NCBI RefSeq assembly: GCF_000719345.1
Contig: NZ_JOFX01000006.1
Span: forward strand, 169,829 to 233,828
Direction: 5' to 3'
Length of the DNA: 64,000 nt
Source: Streptomyces sp. NRRL F-2664
GTDB taxonomy: Bacteria; Actinomycetota; Actinomycetes; Streptomycetales; Streptomycetaceae
In this document: positions 1 to 7,659 of the stretch, piece after piece
Numbering within the stretch: the stretch's first letter is position 1
How the letters are laid out: every line of letters begins with the position of its first letter
The notes under the pieces: generated by a model
Databases searched by the model: none
Told to the model about the DNA's origin: nothing
The model's input: the letters and a program-made list of their open reading frames with translations, nothing else
Made by a program: the position numbers and the translations under genes

Positions 1-75
1 CGACGACCCCCGCCGGGGGGGAGAGCGGGGGTCGTCCCCACGGTCCGACTCGGGGGGGGAGGAGCCAGACCGGGT
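1..75 (-). ncRNA. 6C small RNA (3' end may lie outside the window)
   Basis: Read on the minus strand, two consecutive hairpins carry C-only stretches in their loops, the signature of the actinobacterial 6C RNA family. Hairpin 1 pairs 62-71 with 42-51 (10 bp with two G-U pairs) around a loop with eight consecutive C. Hairpin 2 pairs 25-36 with 2-13 (perfect 12 bp) around a loop with seven consecutive C. The second hairpin is GC-rich and probably doubles as the terminator, so any U-tract would lie just left of base 1. The RNA is divergent from the HAD gene that starts at about 97. The 5' end is estimated from the base of hairpin 1. The structure is seen directly; the family name is from knowledge of the family. 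Confidence 0.8.
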
Positions 76-96
76 TAGCACGGTCGCGAACGATCC

Positions 97-1032
97 GTGA
101 CTTCCATGGTGTACCCGAGAGCCCTCTCAGGCAAACCCACGCGCCACACCTTACGCCGAATGGTGGGCGCATATGCTCGGGGCGTGGAAAATCAGCCCTT
201 GCCGCACTCCTCGCCTCGCACCGCAGCCTTCTTCGACCTGGACAAGACGGTCATTGCGAAGTCGAGCACCTTGACGTTCAGCAAGTCCTTCTACCAAGGC
301 GGCCTGATCAACCGGCGAGCCGTGTTGCGCACCGCCTACATCCAGTTCATCTTCCTGGCCGGCGGCGCCGACCACGACCAGATGGAGCGGATGCGGGAGT
401 ACCTGTCCGCCCTCTGCAAGGGGTGGAACGTGCAGCAGGTACGGGAGATCGTCGCGGAGACCCTGCACGACCTCATCGACCCGATCATCTACGACGAGGC
501 CGCGTCGCTGATCGAGGCCCACCACACGGCGGGACGGGACGTGGTGATCGTGTCGACCTCCGGGGCGGAGGTGGTCGAGCCGATCGGTGAGATGCTCGGC
601 GCCGACCGGGTCGTCGCCACCCGCATGGTCGTCGGCGAGGACGGCTGCTTCACGGGCGAGATCGACTACTACGCCTACGGACCCACCAAGGCGGAGGCCG
701 TACGGGAGCTCGCCGAGTCCGAGGGCTACGACCTCACCCGGTGCTACGCCTACAGCGACTCGGCGACCGACATCCCGATGCTGGAGGCGGTCGGGCACCC
801 GCACGCCGTGAACCCCGACCGCGCACTGCGCCGCGAGGCGACGGCGCGGGAGTGGCCGGTCCTGGTCTTCAATCGCCCCGTACGGCTGAAGCAGCGGCTG
901 CCCGGACTGTCCATGCCCGCCCGCCCGGCACTGATCGCCGCGGCGGCGGTGGGCGCTGCTGCCGCCACCGCCGGGCTGGTCTGGTACGCGAGCAGGCGCA
1001 GGGCCCTCGCACTGTCGGCAGCCACCGCTTGA
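97..1032 (+). CDS. HAD-IB family hydrolase with C-terminal membrane anchor
   Basis: A phosphoserine-phosphatase-like HAD hydrolase of 311 aa. The nucleophile motif FFDLDKTV (DxDxT) lies near residues 46-51, a Thr/Ser motif follows in VIVSTSG, and the metal-binding motif IV is SDSATDIPM. The last 40 residues hold one hydrophobic stretch followed by Arg residues, so the enzyme is probably tethered to the membrane with its catalytic domain in the cytoplasm. The substrate cannot be read from the sequence. GTG 97 is the longest start; ATG 106 and ATG 160 are in-frame alternatives, and no strong ribosome site decides between them. The gene stands alone, divergent from the 6C RNA. Confidence 0.85.
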   Translation: MTSMVYPRALSGKPTRHTLRRMVGAYARGVENQPLPHSSPRTAAFFDLDKTVIAKSSTLTFSKSFYQGGLINRRAVLRTAYIQFIFLAGGADHDQMERMREYLSALCKGWNVQQVREIVAETLHDLIDPIIYDEAASLIEAHHTAGRDVVIVSTSGAEVVEPIGEMLGADRVVATRMVVGEDGCFTGEIDYYAYGPTKAEAVRELAESEGYDLTRCYAYSDSATDIPMLEAVGHPHAVNPDRALRREATAREWPVLVFNRPVRLKQRLPGLSMPARPALIAAAAVGAAAATAGLVWYASRRRALALSAATA

Positions 1033-1340
1033 CGGCCCCTGCCTACCCGGCACCATGACGTCCGATTCGCCCTTATTCGTCCTGGAAAGTAAAAAATGCA
1101 GCCAGGGGTTTCGCAGAGCAGCGAAGCGGAGTACAAATAAAGCAACGGCCCGCGAGACCAAAGAACATCCGAGAGGATCATCTTTAAAACGCAGTATGGC
1201 CCACGGACCGAAGCATGAACGCCGAGGACCCACGCGACGTCGACCCGTCGATTACGGGCCAGCCGCACCAGGTGACGGGCAAAGTACCCGACCTGATGGG
1301 CAACTTTCGAGGACGCTTGGTACCTGGACGTGAGTGCCAG

Positions 1341-1370
1341 CGGCGACACCACAGCAGTACGGTGTCGCCG
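1341..1370. terminator. Inverted repeat in the 402-bp gap between two convergent genes
   Basis: A perfect 10-bp inverted repeat (1341-1350 with 1361-1370) has a 10-nt loop. It lies between the plus-strand HAD gene ending at 1032 and the minus-strand Fic-like gene ending at 1435, so a bidirectional terminator is the simplest reading, although no T-tract is present. The rest of 1033-1434 contains no convincing gene. About 1075-1200 is markedly less GC-rich than its surroundings and holds a second small hairpin near 1109-1128, so an unrecognised small RNA cannot be excluded. Confidence 0.4.
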
Positions 1371-1434
1371 CAACCCATGTCCGGACCCTTTGCCGGTCAG
1401 GCCCCTCGACGGGGCCCGAACGACAAGCGGTGAC

Positions 1435-2256
1435 TCAGGCCGCGCCGCGCTGCAGCGCTTCACAGACCGCCGTCGACTCCCGCACCCCGAGCTCGATCGC
1501 GCGGCCGCAGTGGGCGATCCAGGCGGCCATGCCCTCGGCCGTGCCGGACAGATAGCCCTCGAAGGCCGCCAGATACGCCTCGGTCCCCTGCTCCGCGTGC
1601 CCCACCTCCGCCGGGCAGATCGCCTTGGGGTCCAGCCCGCTGTTGATCAGCACGATGCGCTCGGCGGCCCGCGCGACCAGTCCGTTGTACGAGGCGAACG
1701 GCCGCAGCGCCAGCAGTTCGCCGTGCACCACCGCCGCCGTCACCAGGGCCGGGGCGGAGCCGCCGGCGATGACGATCCCGGACAGACCGTCCAACCGTCC
1801 GGCCACCTCTGCGGCGTCCGGCAGCGGCGCCTCCACCAGCGGCTCGGCCACCTGCTCGCCCGCGAGGCGCGGCCGGCCCACCACGTCTCCCTCGGCCGTC
1901 GACCCGACCGCCACCAGGTGCAGCCGGGCCAGCACCCGCAGCGGCGACTGCCGCCAGATGCTGAGCAGCTGCCCCGCCTCCGCGGTGAGCCGCAGCGCGG
2001 CGCCCACGGTCAGCGCCTCCGGTTCCGCGCCGAAGTCGGTCCGCCGCCGCACCTCCTCCAGCGCCCAGTCGGCACCGGACAGCGCCGCACTGGCGCGGGC
2101 GCCGCGCAGCGCGGCCTCCGAGGTGATCTCACCGCTGCGGCGGCGCATCACCCGGTGTCCGTAGACCCGGTCCACGGCCTTGCGTACGGAATCCACGGAA
2201 TCGGCGACACCCGGCAGCCCGGCCAGGGCGGCCAACGGGTCAGAAGCGCTACTCAT
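1435..2256 (-). CDS. Fic-fold protein with degenerate catalytic motif (pseudo-Fic)
   Basis: A 273-aa protein whose C-terminal third looks like a Fic domain. The helix and loop that normally carry HPFxDGNGR read RPFASYNGLVAR, so the catalytic His is Arg and the phosphate-binding DGNGR is changed. The remainder (Ala/Leu-rich helices, HGELLALRPF before the loop, AYLAALEGY-like helix after it) fits the fold. AMPylation by the usual mechanism is therefore unlikely; a scaffold or regulatory role is inferred. Related Streptomyces genes are often labelled oxidoreductase, for which I see no nucleotide-binding motif. ATG 2256 is chosen over the upstream start at 2319 because the extra residues are basic and look untranslated. 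It is divergent from the ATPase gene at 2365. Confidence 0.7.
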   Translation of the reverse strand: MSSASDPLAALAGLPGVADSVDSVRKAVDRVYGHRVMRRRSGEITSEAALRGARASAALSGADWALEEVRRRTDFGAEPEALTVGAALRLTAEAGQLLSIWRQSPLRVLARLHLVAVGSTAEGDVVGRPRLAGEQVAEPLVEAPLPDAAEVAGRLDGLSGIVIAGGSAPALVTAAVVHGELLALRPFASYNGLVARAAERIVLINSGLDPKAICPAEVGHAEQGTEAYLAAFEGYLSGTAEGMAAWIAHCGRAIELGVRESTAVCEALQRGAA

Positions 2257-2364
2257 AAGTAGGGAGCCTACGACCGAGCGGGCACGGCACCGACCCCTCC
2301 TTGGAGTGGTCTTCTTCACTCACCTTGACAACTCAGTGCTACTTACCCACTACGCTTGGTGAAC

Positions 2365-3423
2365 ATGAAGATCGCTTTCGTAGGGAAGGGCGGCAGCGGC
2401 AAGACCACGCTGTCCTCCCTCTTCATCCGCCACCTGGCCGCCAACGAAGCCCCCGTCGTCGCGGTGGACGCCGACATCAACCAGCACCTGGGCGCCGCAC
2501 TGGGACTCCCCGAGGACGAGGCCGCCGGCCTGCCCGCCCTCGGGGCGCACCTGCCCCTGATCAAGGAGTACCTGCGGGGTTCCAACCCGCGCATCGCGTC
2601 CGCCGAAACGATGATCAAGACGACTCCGCCGGGCCGCGGCTCGCGTCTGCTGCGGGTCACCGAGGACAACCCGGTCTACGACGCCTGTGCGCGCACGGTC
2701 CTGCTCGACGGGGGACCCGTACGTCTGATGGCGACCGGCCCGTTCACCGAGGCCGACCTGGGCGTGGCCTGCTACCACTCCAAGGTCGGGGCGGTTGAGC
2801 TGTGCCTCAACCACCTTGTCGACGGACCCGACGAGTACGTCGTGATCGACATGACGGCGGGCTCCGACTCCTTCGCCTCGGGCATGTTCACCCGCTTCGA
2901 CGTGACCTTCCTCGTCGCCGAGCCGACCCGCAAGGGCGTCTCCGTCTACCGCCAGTACAAGGAGTACGCACGGGACTTCGGGGTGGCGCTGAAGGTCGTC
3001 GGCAACAAGGTGCAAGGTCCGGAGGACATCGAGTTCCTCCAGGACGAGGCGGGCGAGGACCTGTTGGTCACCGTCGGGCACTCCGATTGGGTACGGGCGA
3101 TGGAGAAGGGCCGCCCGGCCTCCTTCGAACTGCTGGAGGCGACCAACCGGTTCGCCCTCCAGGCGCTCCAGGACGCCGCCGACGACTCCTACGCGCACCG
3201 CGACTGGGGCCGGTACACCGAGCAGATGGTCAGCTTCCACCTCAAGAACGCGGAGAGCTGGGGCAACGCCAAAACCGGGGCCGACCTGGCGGAGCAGGTC
3301 GACCCCGGCTTCGTGCTGCGCGAGGGCCTCGACGGACTCGGCACCTCCGAGAACGGCGCGGGCGTCGAAGAGGCCGTCAGCCCTCGTCCTCAGTCTCCTC
3401 GGCCGGCTCCGCAGCCGGCGTGA
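2365..3423 (+). CDS. CooC/MinD-family P-loop ATPase
   Basis: A 352-aa ATP-binding protein. It starts almost directly with the deviant Walker A motif GKGGSGKTT (residues 7-15), continues with VDADINQHLG as the switch I-like element, and has VVIDMTAG as Walker B. This is the architecture of CooC and MinD/ParA-like maturation or positioning ATPases, dimeric enzymes that deliver metals or organise partners. CxxC zinc or metal ligands are not evident, so the client is unknown. The start is taken as ATG 2365; GTG 2359 is two codons upstream and equally possible, and there is no strong ribosome site. The 3' end overlaps the convergent deacetylase gene by 47 bp. Confidence 0.85.
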   Translation: MKIAFVGKGGSGKTTLSSLFIRHLAANEAPVVAVDADINQHLGAALGLPEDEAAGLPALGAHLPLIKEYLRGSNPRIASAETMIKTTPPGRGSRLLRVTEDNPVYDACARTVLLDGGPVRLMATGPFTEADLGVACYHSKVGAVELCLNHLVDGPDEYVVIDMTAGSDSFASGMFTRFDVTFLVAEPTRKGVSVYRQYKEYARDFGVALKVVGNKVQGPEDIEFLQDEAGEDLLVTVGHSDWVRAMEKGRPASFELLEATNRFALQALQDAADDSYAHRDWGRYTEQMVSFHLKNAESWGNAKTGADLAEQVDPGFVLREGLDGLGTSENGAGVEEAVSPRPQSPRPAPQPA

Positions 3424-4678
3424 CGCCGGCGGGGGCGACCGGCGGCGCCGGCGGCCCCGCGGTCAGGAACTTCGCCCAGCCCTCCTTCGGCGCTTCGCCG
3501 ACGTCGAGGGTGCGCATCCACTCCAGGGTCTTGGGATCCTGGGCGTCCAGCCAGTCGACCAGCTCGCGGAAGGGCACGCAGCGCACCTCCTTCTGGGTGC
3601 ACATGCCCTTGATCGATTCCTCGACGGCGCGCATGTAGGTGCCGCCGTTCCAGGACTCGAAGTGGTTGCCGATGATCAGCGGGGCGCGGTTGCCCTGGTA
3701 GACGCGGTCGAAGGCCTGCCGCAGGCCGTCACGCATCTGGTCGCCCCAGTACGCGTGCTGCGAGGGGTCGCCCTGGGAGGTCGTCCCGGACTGGTTGACC
3801 ATGTAGTTGTAGTCCATGCTCAACGTGTCGAAGGCGCGACCCGGCATGGGCACCAGCTGGAGCGGGATGTCCCAGAGGCCGTCCGTCTTCTTGGGCCAGA
3901 TCTGCTTGCTGATCCCGCTGGAGTCGTAGCGGAAGCCCATGCCCTTCGCCGCCAGCATGAAGTTCTTCTGGCCTTCGAGGCAGGGGGTGCGGGCGCCGAT
4001 GAGCTCCTTGTCGTAGTCGAAGGGGAGCGCCTCCTCCTGCTTCAGGCCCGCGTTGGTCTTCCAGTTCTTGACGAAGGACTTGGCCTGGTCGATCTCGCTC
4101 TTCCACTCCTCCACGGACCAGGTGCCGACACCCCCGTCGGGCCCGCAGAAGTGCCCGTTGAAGTGGGTACCGATCTCATTGCCCTCCAGCCAGGCCGCGC
4201 GGACCTGGGCGGCGGTGTCCTTGATGCCCTGGAGGTCGCCGAAGCCGATGTCGGAGCGGCCGGGCGCGTGCTGCGGAGCGGTGTAGAGGAAACGCTTCTC
4301 CTCGGGAAGCATGTACACGCCACTGAGGAAGTACGTCATGCGGGCGTTGTACTTCTTGCCGACCTCGCGGAAGTGCGAGAAGAGCTTCTGGCTGTCCTCG
4401 CCGGCCCCGTCCCATGAGAACACCACGAACTGCGGCGGCTTCTCACCCGGCTTCAGCTTCTGCGGCTTCACCACGTTGGGCTGGGGGCCGGTGTAGGCGG
4501 TCGAACCGTCGCCGATGGGGCGGTTGACGCTGCCGGGCGCCTCCGGGGCGCCCTTGCGGGCGTTCGGTCCTCCGGCGACCGGGGACTTCGCGGGCTCCGA
4601 AGCGGTACACCCGGCGACGCCCAGGACCAGCGCCGTGGCGACCATACCGCCGGCGATCTTCTTCGTGGCGGCGATCAT
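3377..4678 (-). CDS. Polysaccharide deacetylase-like lipoprotein
   Basis: An exported 433-aa lipoprotein. A short basic N-terminus and a hydrophobic stretch end in the lipobox GVAGC, so the mature protein starts at a lipidated Cys. The body has NodB/polysaccharide-deacetylase features: the catalytic-base segment FSWDGAG (residues about 85-91) and a metal-binding HxxxH in GTHFNGHF. A Pro/Ala-rich and acidic tail follows. The likely substrate is an N- or O-acetylated cell-wall or extracellular glycan, but specificity cannot be read. ATG 4678 is preceded by a good GA-rich ribosome site; the longer reading from 4744 would place 22 residues before the signal peptide. It converges on and overlaps the ATPase gene. 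Confidence 0.85.
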   Translation of the reverse strand: MIAATKKIAGGMVATALVLGVAGCTASEPAKSPVAGGPNARKGAPEAPGSVNRPIGDGSTAYTGPQPNVVKPQKLKPGEKPPQFVVFSWDGAGEDSQKLFSHFREVGKKYNARMTYFLSGVYMLPEEKRFLYTAPQHAPGRSDIGFGDLQGIKDTAAQVRAAWLEGNEIGTHFNGHFCGPDGGVGTWSVEEWKSEIDQAKSFVKNWKTNAGLKQEEALPFDYDKELIGARTPCLEGQKNFMLAAKGMGFRYDSSGISKQIWPKKTDGLWDIPLQLVPMPGRAFDTLSMDYNYMVNQSGTTSQGDPSQHAYWGDQMRDGLRQAFDRVYQGNRAPLIIGNHFESWNGGTYMRAVEESIKGMCTQKEVRCVPFRELVDWLDAQDPKTLEWMRTLDVGEAPKEGWAKFLTAGPPAPPVAPAGVTPAAEPAEETEDEG

Positions 4679-4915
4679 CCGCCCCACCTCTCCCTCGCAG
4701 TTCCATCGCAGGACTTCCGCGCCGCAACGTCCCATGCGGTCCATCGCGAGGAAGGTATGACAAGCCGTACAAAATGCTTAATCACCCTTGAGTGCTAATT
4801 CGTAAGCCATTCGCCCGAATTGTCCACCGCTCATCTTTACTCTCCATTACCGTTCATTTACTCAGTGTTGAGATTCCCGCCGCTGCGACCCTCATCCCAG
4901 AGGAGACGGGACCCG

Positions 4916-7456
4916 ATGACAGTCACTTCCCCGACCCAGACCCCCCGCGAGGTCCGCAAGGACTTCCCCGCGGACCTGTCCGCCTCCATCGCCGTCTTCC
5001 TGATCGCCATGCCGCTCTCCCTCGGCATCGCCCTGGCCACCGGAGCCCCGCTCCAGGCGGGTCTGGTCGCGGCGGCCGCGGGCGGAATCGTCGCCGGCCG
5101 CCTGGGCGGCGCCCCGCTCCAGGTGAGCGGACCCGCCGCCGGACTCACGGTGGTGACCGCGGAGTTGATCCAGCGGTACGGATGGCGCACCACCTGCGCC
5201 ATCACCGTGCTCGCCGGCATCTGCCAGCTCGGCCTCGCCGCCCTGCGCACCGCCCGGTCCGCCCTCATGGTCAGCCCGGCCATCGTGCACGGGATGCTCG
5301 CCGGCATCGGCGTGACCATCGCACTGGCCCAACTGCACATCGTGCTCGGCGGTACACCCCAGAGCTCCGCCGTGGCGAACGTGCTCGGCCTGCCGGCCCA
5401 GTTGGCCGACCTGCACCCGGTGGCCCTCGGGGTCAGCGCGCTGACCCTGGTGGTCCTGCTCGGCTGGCCGCGGATCCCCGGGGGGACCGGCCGCGCCCTG
5501 CGCAAGGTGCCGGCGCCGCTCGCCGCCGTCGCCGCCGCCACCGCCTTCGCCGCCCTGGCCGGACTCAGCCTGCCCCGGGTGGACCTGCCGTCCTGGCGCA
5601 GCCACGCACTGCCCGAGATGCCCGAAGGCCCGGTCCTCGGCCTCATCGCCGCCGTTCTGACCATCACGCTGGTCGGCAGCGTGGAATCACTGCTCTCCGC
5701 GGTCGCCACCGACAAGCTGATCGCCTCCGAGCGCAGTACGGAGAACCGGCCGCCGCGCGCCGACCTCGACCGGGAGCTGCGCGGACAGGGCGCGGCGAAC
5801 ATCGTGTCCGGGGCGCTGGGCGGGCTGCCGATCACGGGTGTGGCGGTACGCAGCGTGGCGAACGTCAAGTCCGGGGCGGCCAGCCGGAAGTCGTCGATGA
5901 TGCACGGGTTCTGGGTGCTGCTCGCGGCCTTCCTGCTGGTGCCGCTCCTCGACCTGATCCCGCTGGCCACGCTGGCCGCGCTGGTGATGGCGGTCGGCGT
6001 GCAGATGGTCAGCATCACGCACCTGCGCAATGTCACCCGACACCGGGAGGCCCTCGTCTACGGGACGACCATCGTGGCCGTGGTGCTCGGCGGGGTGCTG
6101 GAGGGTGTGGCCGTGGGCATCGCCGTGGCCGTCGCCCTGGCCCTGCACCGGCTCGCCCGGACCCGGATCACGCTGGAGCCGCTGGACGGCGGCGGCCACC
6201 GGGTCCGCGTCCGCGGACAGTTGACCTTCCTGGCGGTACCGCGGCTGAGCCGGGTGCTGAACCAGATCCCGCACGGGGCGCACGTCGTGATCGAGTTCGA
6301 AGGGTCCTTCATGGACCACGCGGCCTACGAGACGATCCAGGACTGGCAGCAGTCCCACCTGGCACACGGAGGGACCCTGGAGGTCACCGGCCGTTCCGGG
6401 CAGGCCGCTCGGATCACCGACACCGACCCCGCCGCGGCCACGGAGACCGGCTCCCCCGACGGGGCGGACGGGGCCGACGGGCCGGCCGGAGCCCCCGCGT
6501 CCGACCGCGGCCACGAGACCCGCCACGCCGAGGGCGGGCACCAGGCCGACCGGCCGCGGCGCGGCCACCAGCGCGGAGCGCACCAGTGCTGCCGCCCGTG
6601 GACGCCCTGGCAGAACCACTGCGACCACCGCACGACGAGCACCCGTACGGCCGCGGCCACGGGAGCGGCCGCAGACGGGGCGAACGGCGGGGCACCGGAC
6701 GCAGGGGCGGGCGCCGGCGGTTCGCCGACGCCACGGCGACGCGGCGCGGGCCAACTCGCCAACGGAATCAGCGCCTTCCAGCGCGACACCGCACCCCACG
6801 TCCGCGACGAGCTGGCCAGGCTGGCCCGCGAGGGCCAGCGCCCCTCACAGCTCTTCATCACCTGCGCGGACTCCCGGCTGGTGACGAGCATGATCACGGC
6901 GAGTGGCCCGGGAGATCTGTTCACCGTCCGCAACGTCGGCAATCTCGTGCCGCTGCCCGGCGCGGAGTCCACCGACGATTCCGTCGCCGCGGCCATCGAG
7001 TACGCGGTGGACGTGCTGAAGGTCGACAGCATCACGGTCTGCGGGCACTCGGGCTGCGGGGCCATGCAGGCCCTGCTCAACTCCCCGCCCGAGGACTCGA
7101 CGACCCCGCTGCGCCGCTGGCTGCGGCACGGGCTTCCCAGCCTGCGGCGGATGTCCAGCCGCCACCACGCCTGGGCGCGGATCGCGGGCCGGCTCCCGGC
7201 CGACGCCGTGGAGCAGCTGTGCCTGACCAACGTGGTGCAGCAGCTGGAGCACCTGAAGGCCCACGAATCGGTGGCCAGGCGGCTCGCCGAGGGCACCCTG
7301 GAGCTGCACGGCATGTACTTCCACGTCGGCGAGGCCCAGGCGTACCTGCTGTCCGAGGGCGAGGACGCCTTCGACTGCCGGGTCTTCGACACGGTCGGTA
7401 CGGGCGACACGGTCGGCTCGGGCGACACCGTCGGCACGGTCGGCCAGCACGTCTGA
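4916..7456 (+). CDS. SulP-family anion transporter fused to beta-carbonic anhydrase
   Basis: An 846-aa two-enzyme membrane protein. Residues about 15-430 form the polytopic SulP/SLC26 transporter core, followed by a STAS domain (about 440-500). A Gly/Ala/His-rich low-complexity linker (about 510-605) leads to a beta-class carbonic anhydrase (about 615-825). The zinc ligands and dyad are intact: Cys650 and Asp652 in CADSR, His711 and Cys714 in CGHSGCG. Coupling of bicarbonate (or another anion) transport to CO2 hydration in one polypeptide is the inferred role, as for known SulP-CA fusions. ATG 4916 has AGGAG at 4901-4905. The C-terminus carries a short tandem repeat, and a strong terminator follows at 7489-7522. 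Confidence 0.93.
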   Translation: MTVTSPTQTPREVRKDFPADLSASIAVFLIAMPLSLGIALATGAPLQAGLVAAAAGGIVAGRLGGAPLQVSGPAAGLTVVTAELIQRYGWRTTCAITVLAGICQLGLAALRTARSALMVSPAIVHGMLAGIGVTIALAQLHIVLGGTPQSSAVANVLGLPAQLADLHPVALGVSALTLVVLLGWPRIPGGTGRALRKVPAPLAAVAAATAFAALAGLSLPRVDLPSWRSHALPEMPEGPVLGLIAAVLTITLVGSVESLLSAVATDKLIASERSTENRPPRADLDRELRGQGAANIVSGALGGLPITGVAVRSVANVKSGAASRKSSMMHGFWVLLAAFLLVPLLDLIPLATLAALVMAVGVQMVSITHLRNVTRHREALVYGTTIVAVVLGGVLEGVAVGIAVAVALALHRLARTRITLEPLDGGGHRVRVRGQLTFLAVPRLSRVLNQIPHGAHVVIEFEGSFMDHAAYETIQDWQQSHLAHGGTLEVTGRSGQAARITDTDPAAATETGSPDGADGADGPAGAPASDRGHETRHAEGGHQADRPRRGHQRGAHQCCRPWTPWQNHCDHRTTSTRTAAATGAAADGANGGAPDAGAGAGGSPTPRRRGAGQLANGISAFQRDTAPHVRDELARLAREGQRPSQLFITCADSRLVTSMITASGPGDLFTVRNVGNLVPLPGAESTDDSVAAAIEYAVDVLKVDSITVCGHSGCGAMQALLNSPPEDSTTPLRRWLRHGLPSLRRMSSRHHAWARIAGRLPADAVEQLCLTNVVQQLEHLKAHESVARRLAEGTLELHGMYFHVGEAQAYLLSEGEDAFDCRVFDTVGTGDTVGSGDTVGTVGQHV
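7388..7441 (+). repeat. Three tandem 18-bp repeats at the 3' end of the SulP-CA gene
   Basis: Three in-frame 18-bp units (7388-7405, 7406-7423, 7424-7441) encode DTVGTG, DTVGSG and DTVGTV, a few residues before the stop. They add a short flexible tail beyond the carbonic anhydrase fold and are a likely site of copy-number variation between strains. Confidence 0.8.
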
Positions 7457-7488
7457 ACCGATACCCTCCGGTATCCGTGCCATCGATG

Positions 7489-7522
7489 GGCCCCTTCCCG
7501 CACCCTGCAGCGGGAAGGGGCC
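7489..7522 (+). terminator. Terminator of the SulP-carbonic anhydrase gene
   Basis: A perfect 12-bp GC-rich stem (7489-7500 with 7511-7522) encloses a 10-nt loop, 32 bp after the stop codon. There is only a weak T-run after the stem, as is usual for Streptomyces terminators. Confidence 0.75.
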
Positions 7523-7559
7523 GTTCGTGCGTCGTTCTCGTGCGGGCCCTCGGCGCGAT

Positions 7560-7575
7560 ATAGGTCTAAACCAAT
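7560..7575. promoter_or_regulatory. dre-like GntR/HutC operator upstream of acs
   Basis: The sequence ATAGGTCTAAACCAAT is a near-palindrome matching 12 of 16 positions of the DasR responsive element as I remember it (AGTGGTCTAGACCACT), including the GGTCTA and ACCA cores. It sits 85 bp before the acs start, a plausible promoter location, and is A/T-rich relative to its surroundings. Control of acetate activation by a DasR-type GlcNAc sensor is inferred; other GntR/HutC regulators bind similar sites. Confidence 0.45.
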
Positions 7576-7659
7576 TCCAGGTTACCCCTTGTCACCCGGG
7601 CCGCAGACTGATGAGCTATGCCCGGGGACACAACGGACACCCTGGGAAAGGGAGATGTC

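Noticed and set aside
4792..7563. 923-aa open frame on the plus strand overlapping the SulP-CA gene
   Set aside because: It is out of frame with the transporter and carbonic anhydrase motifs, and its product is Arg/Pro/Gly-rich without domains.
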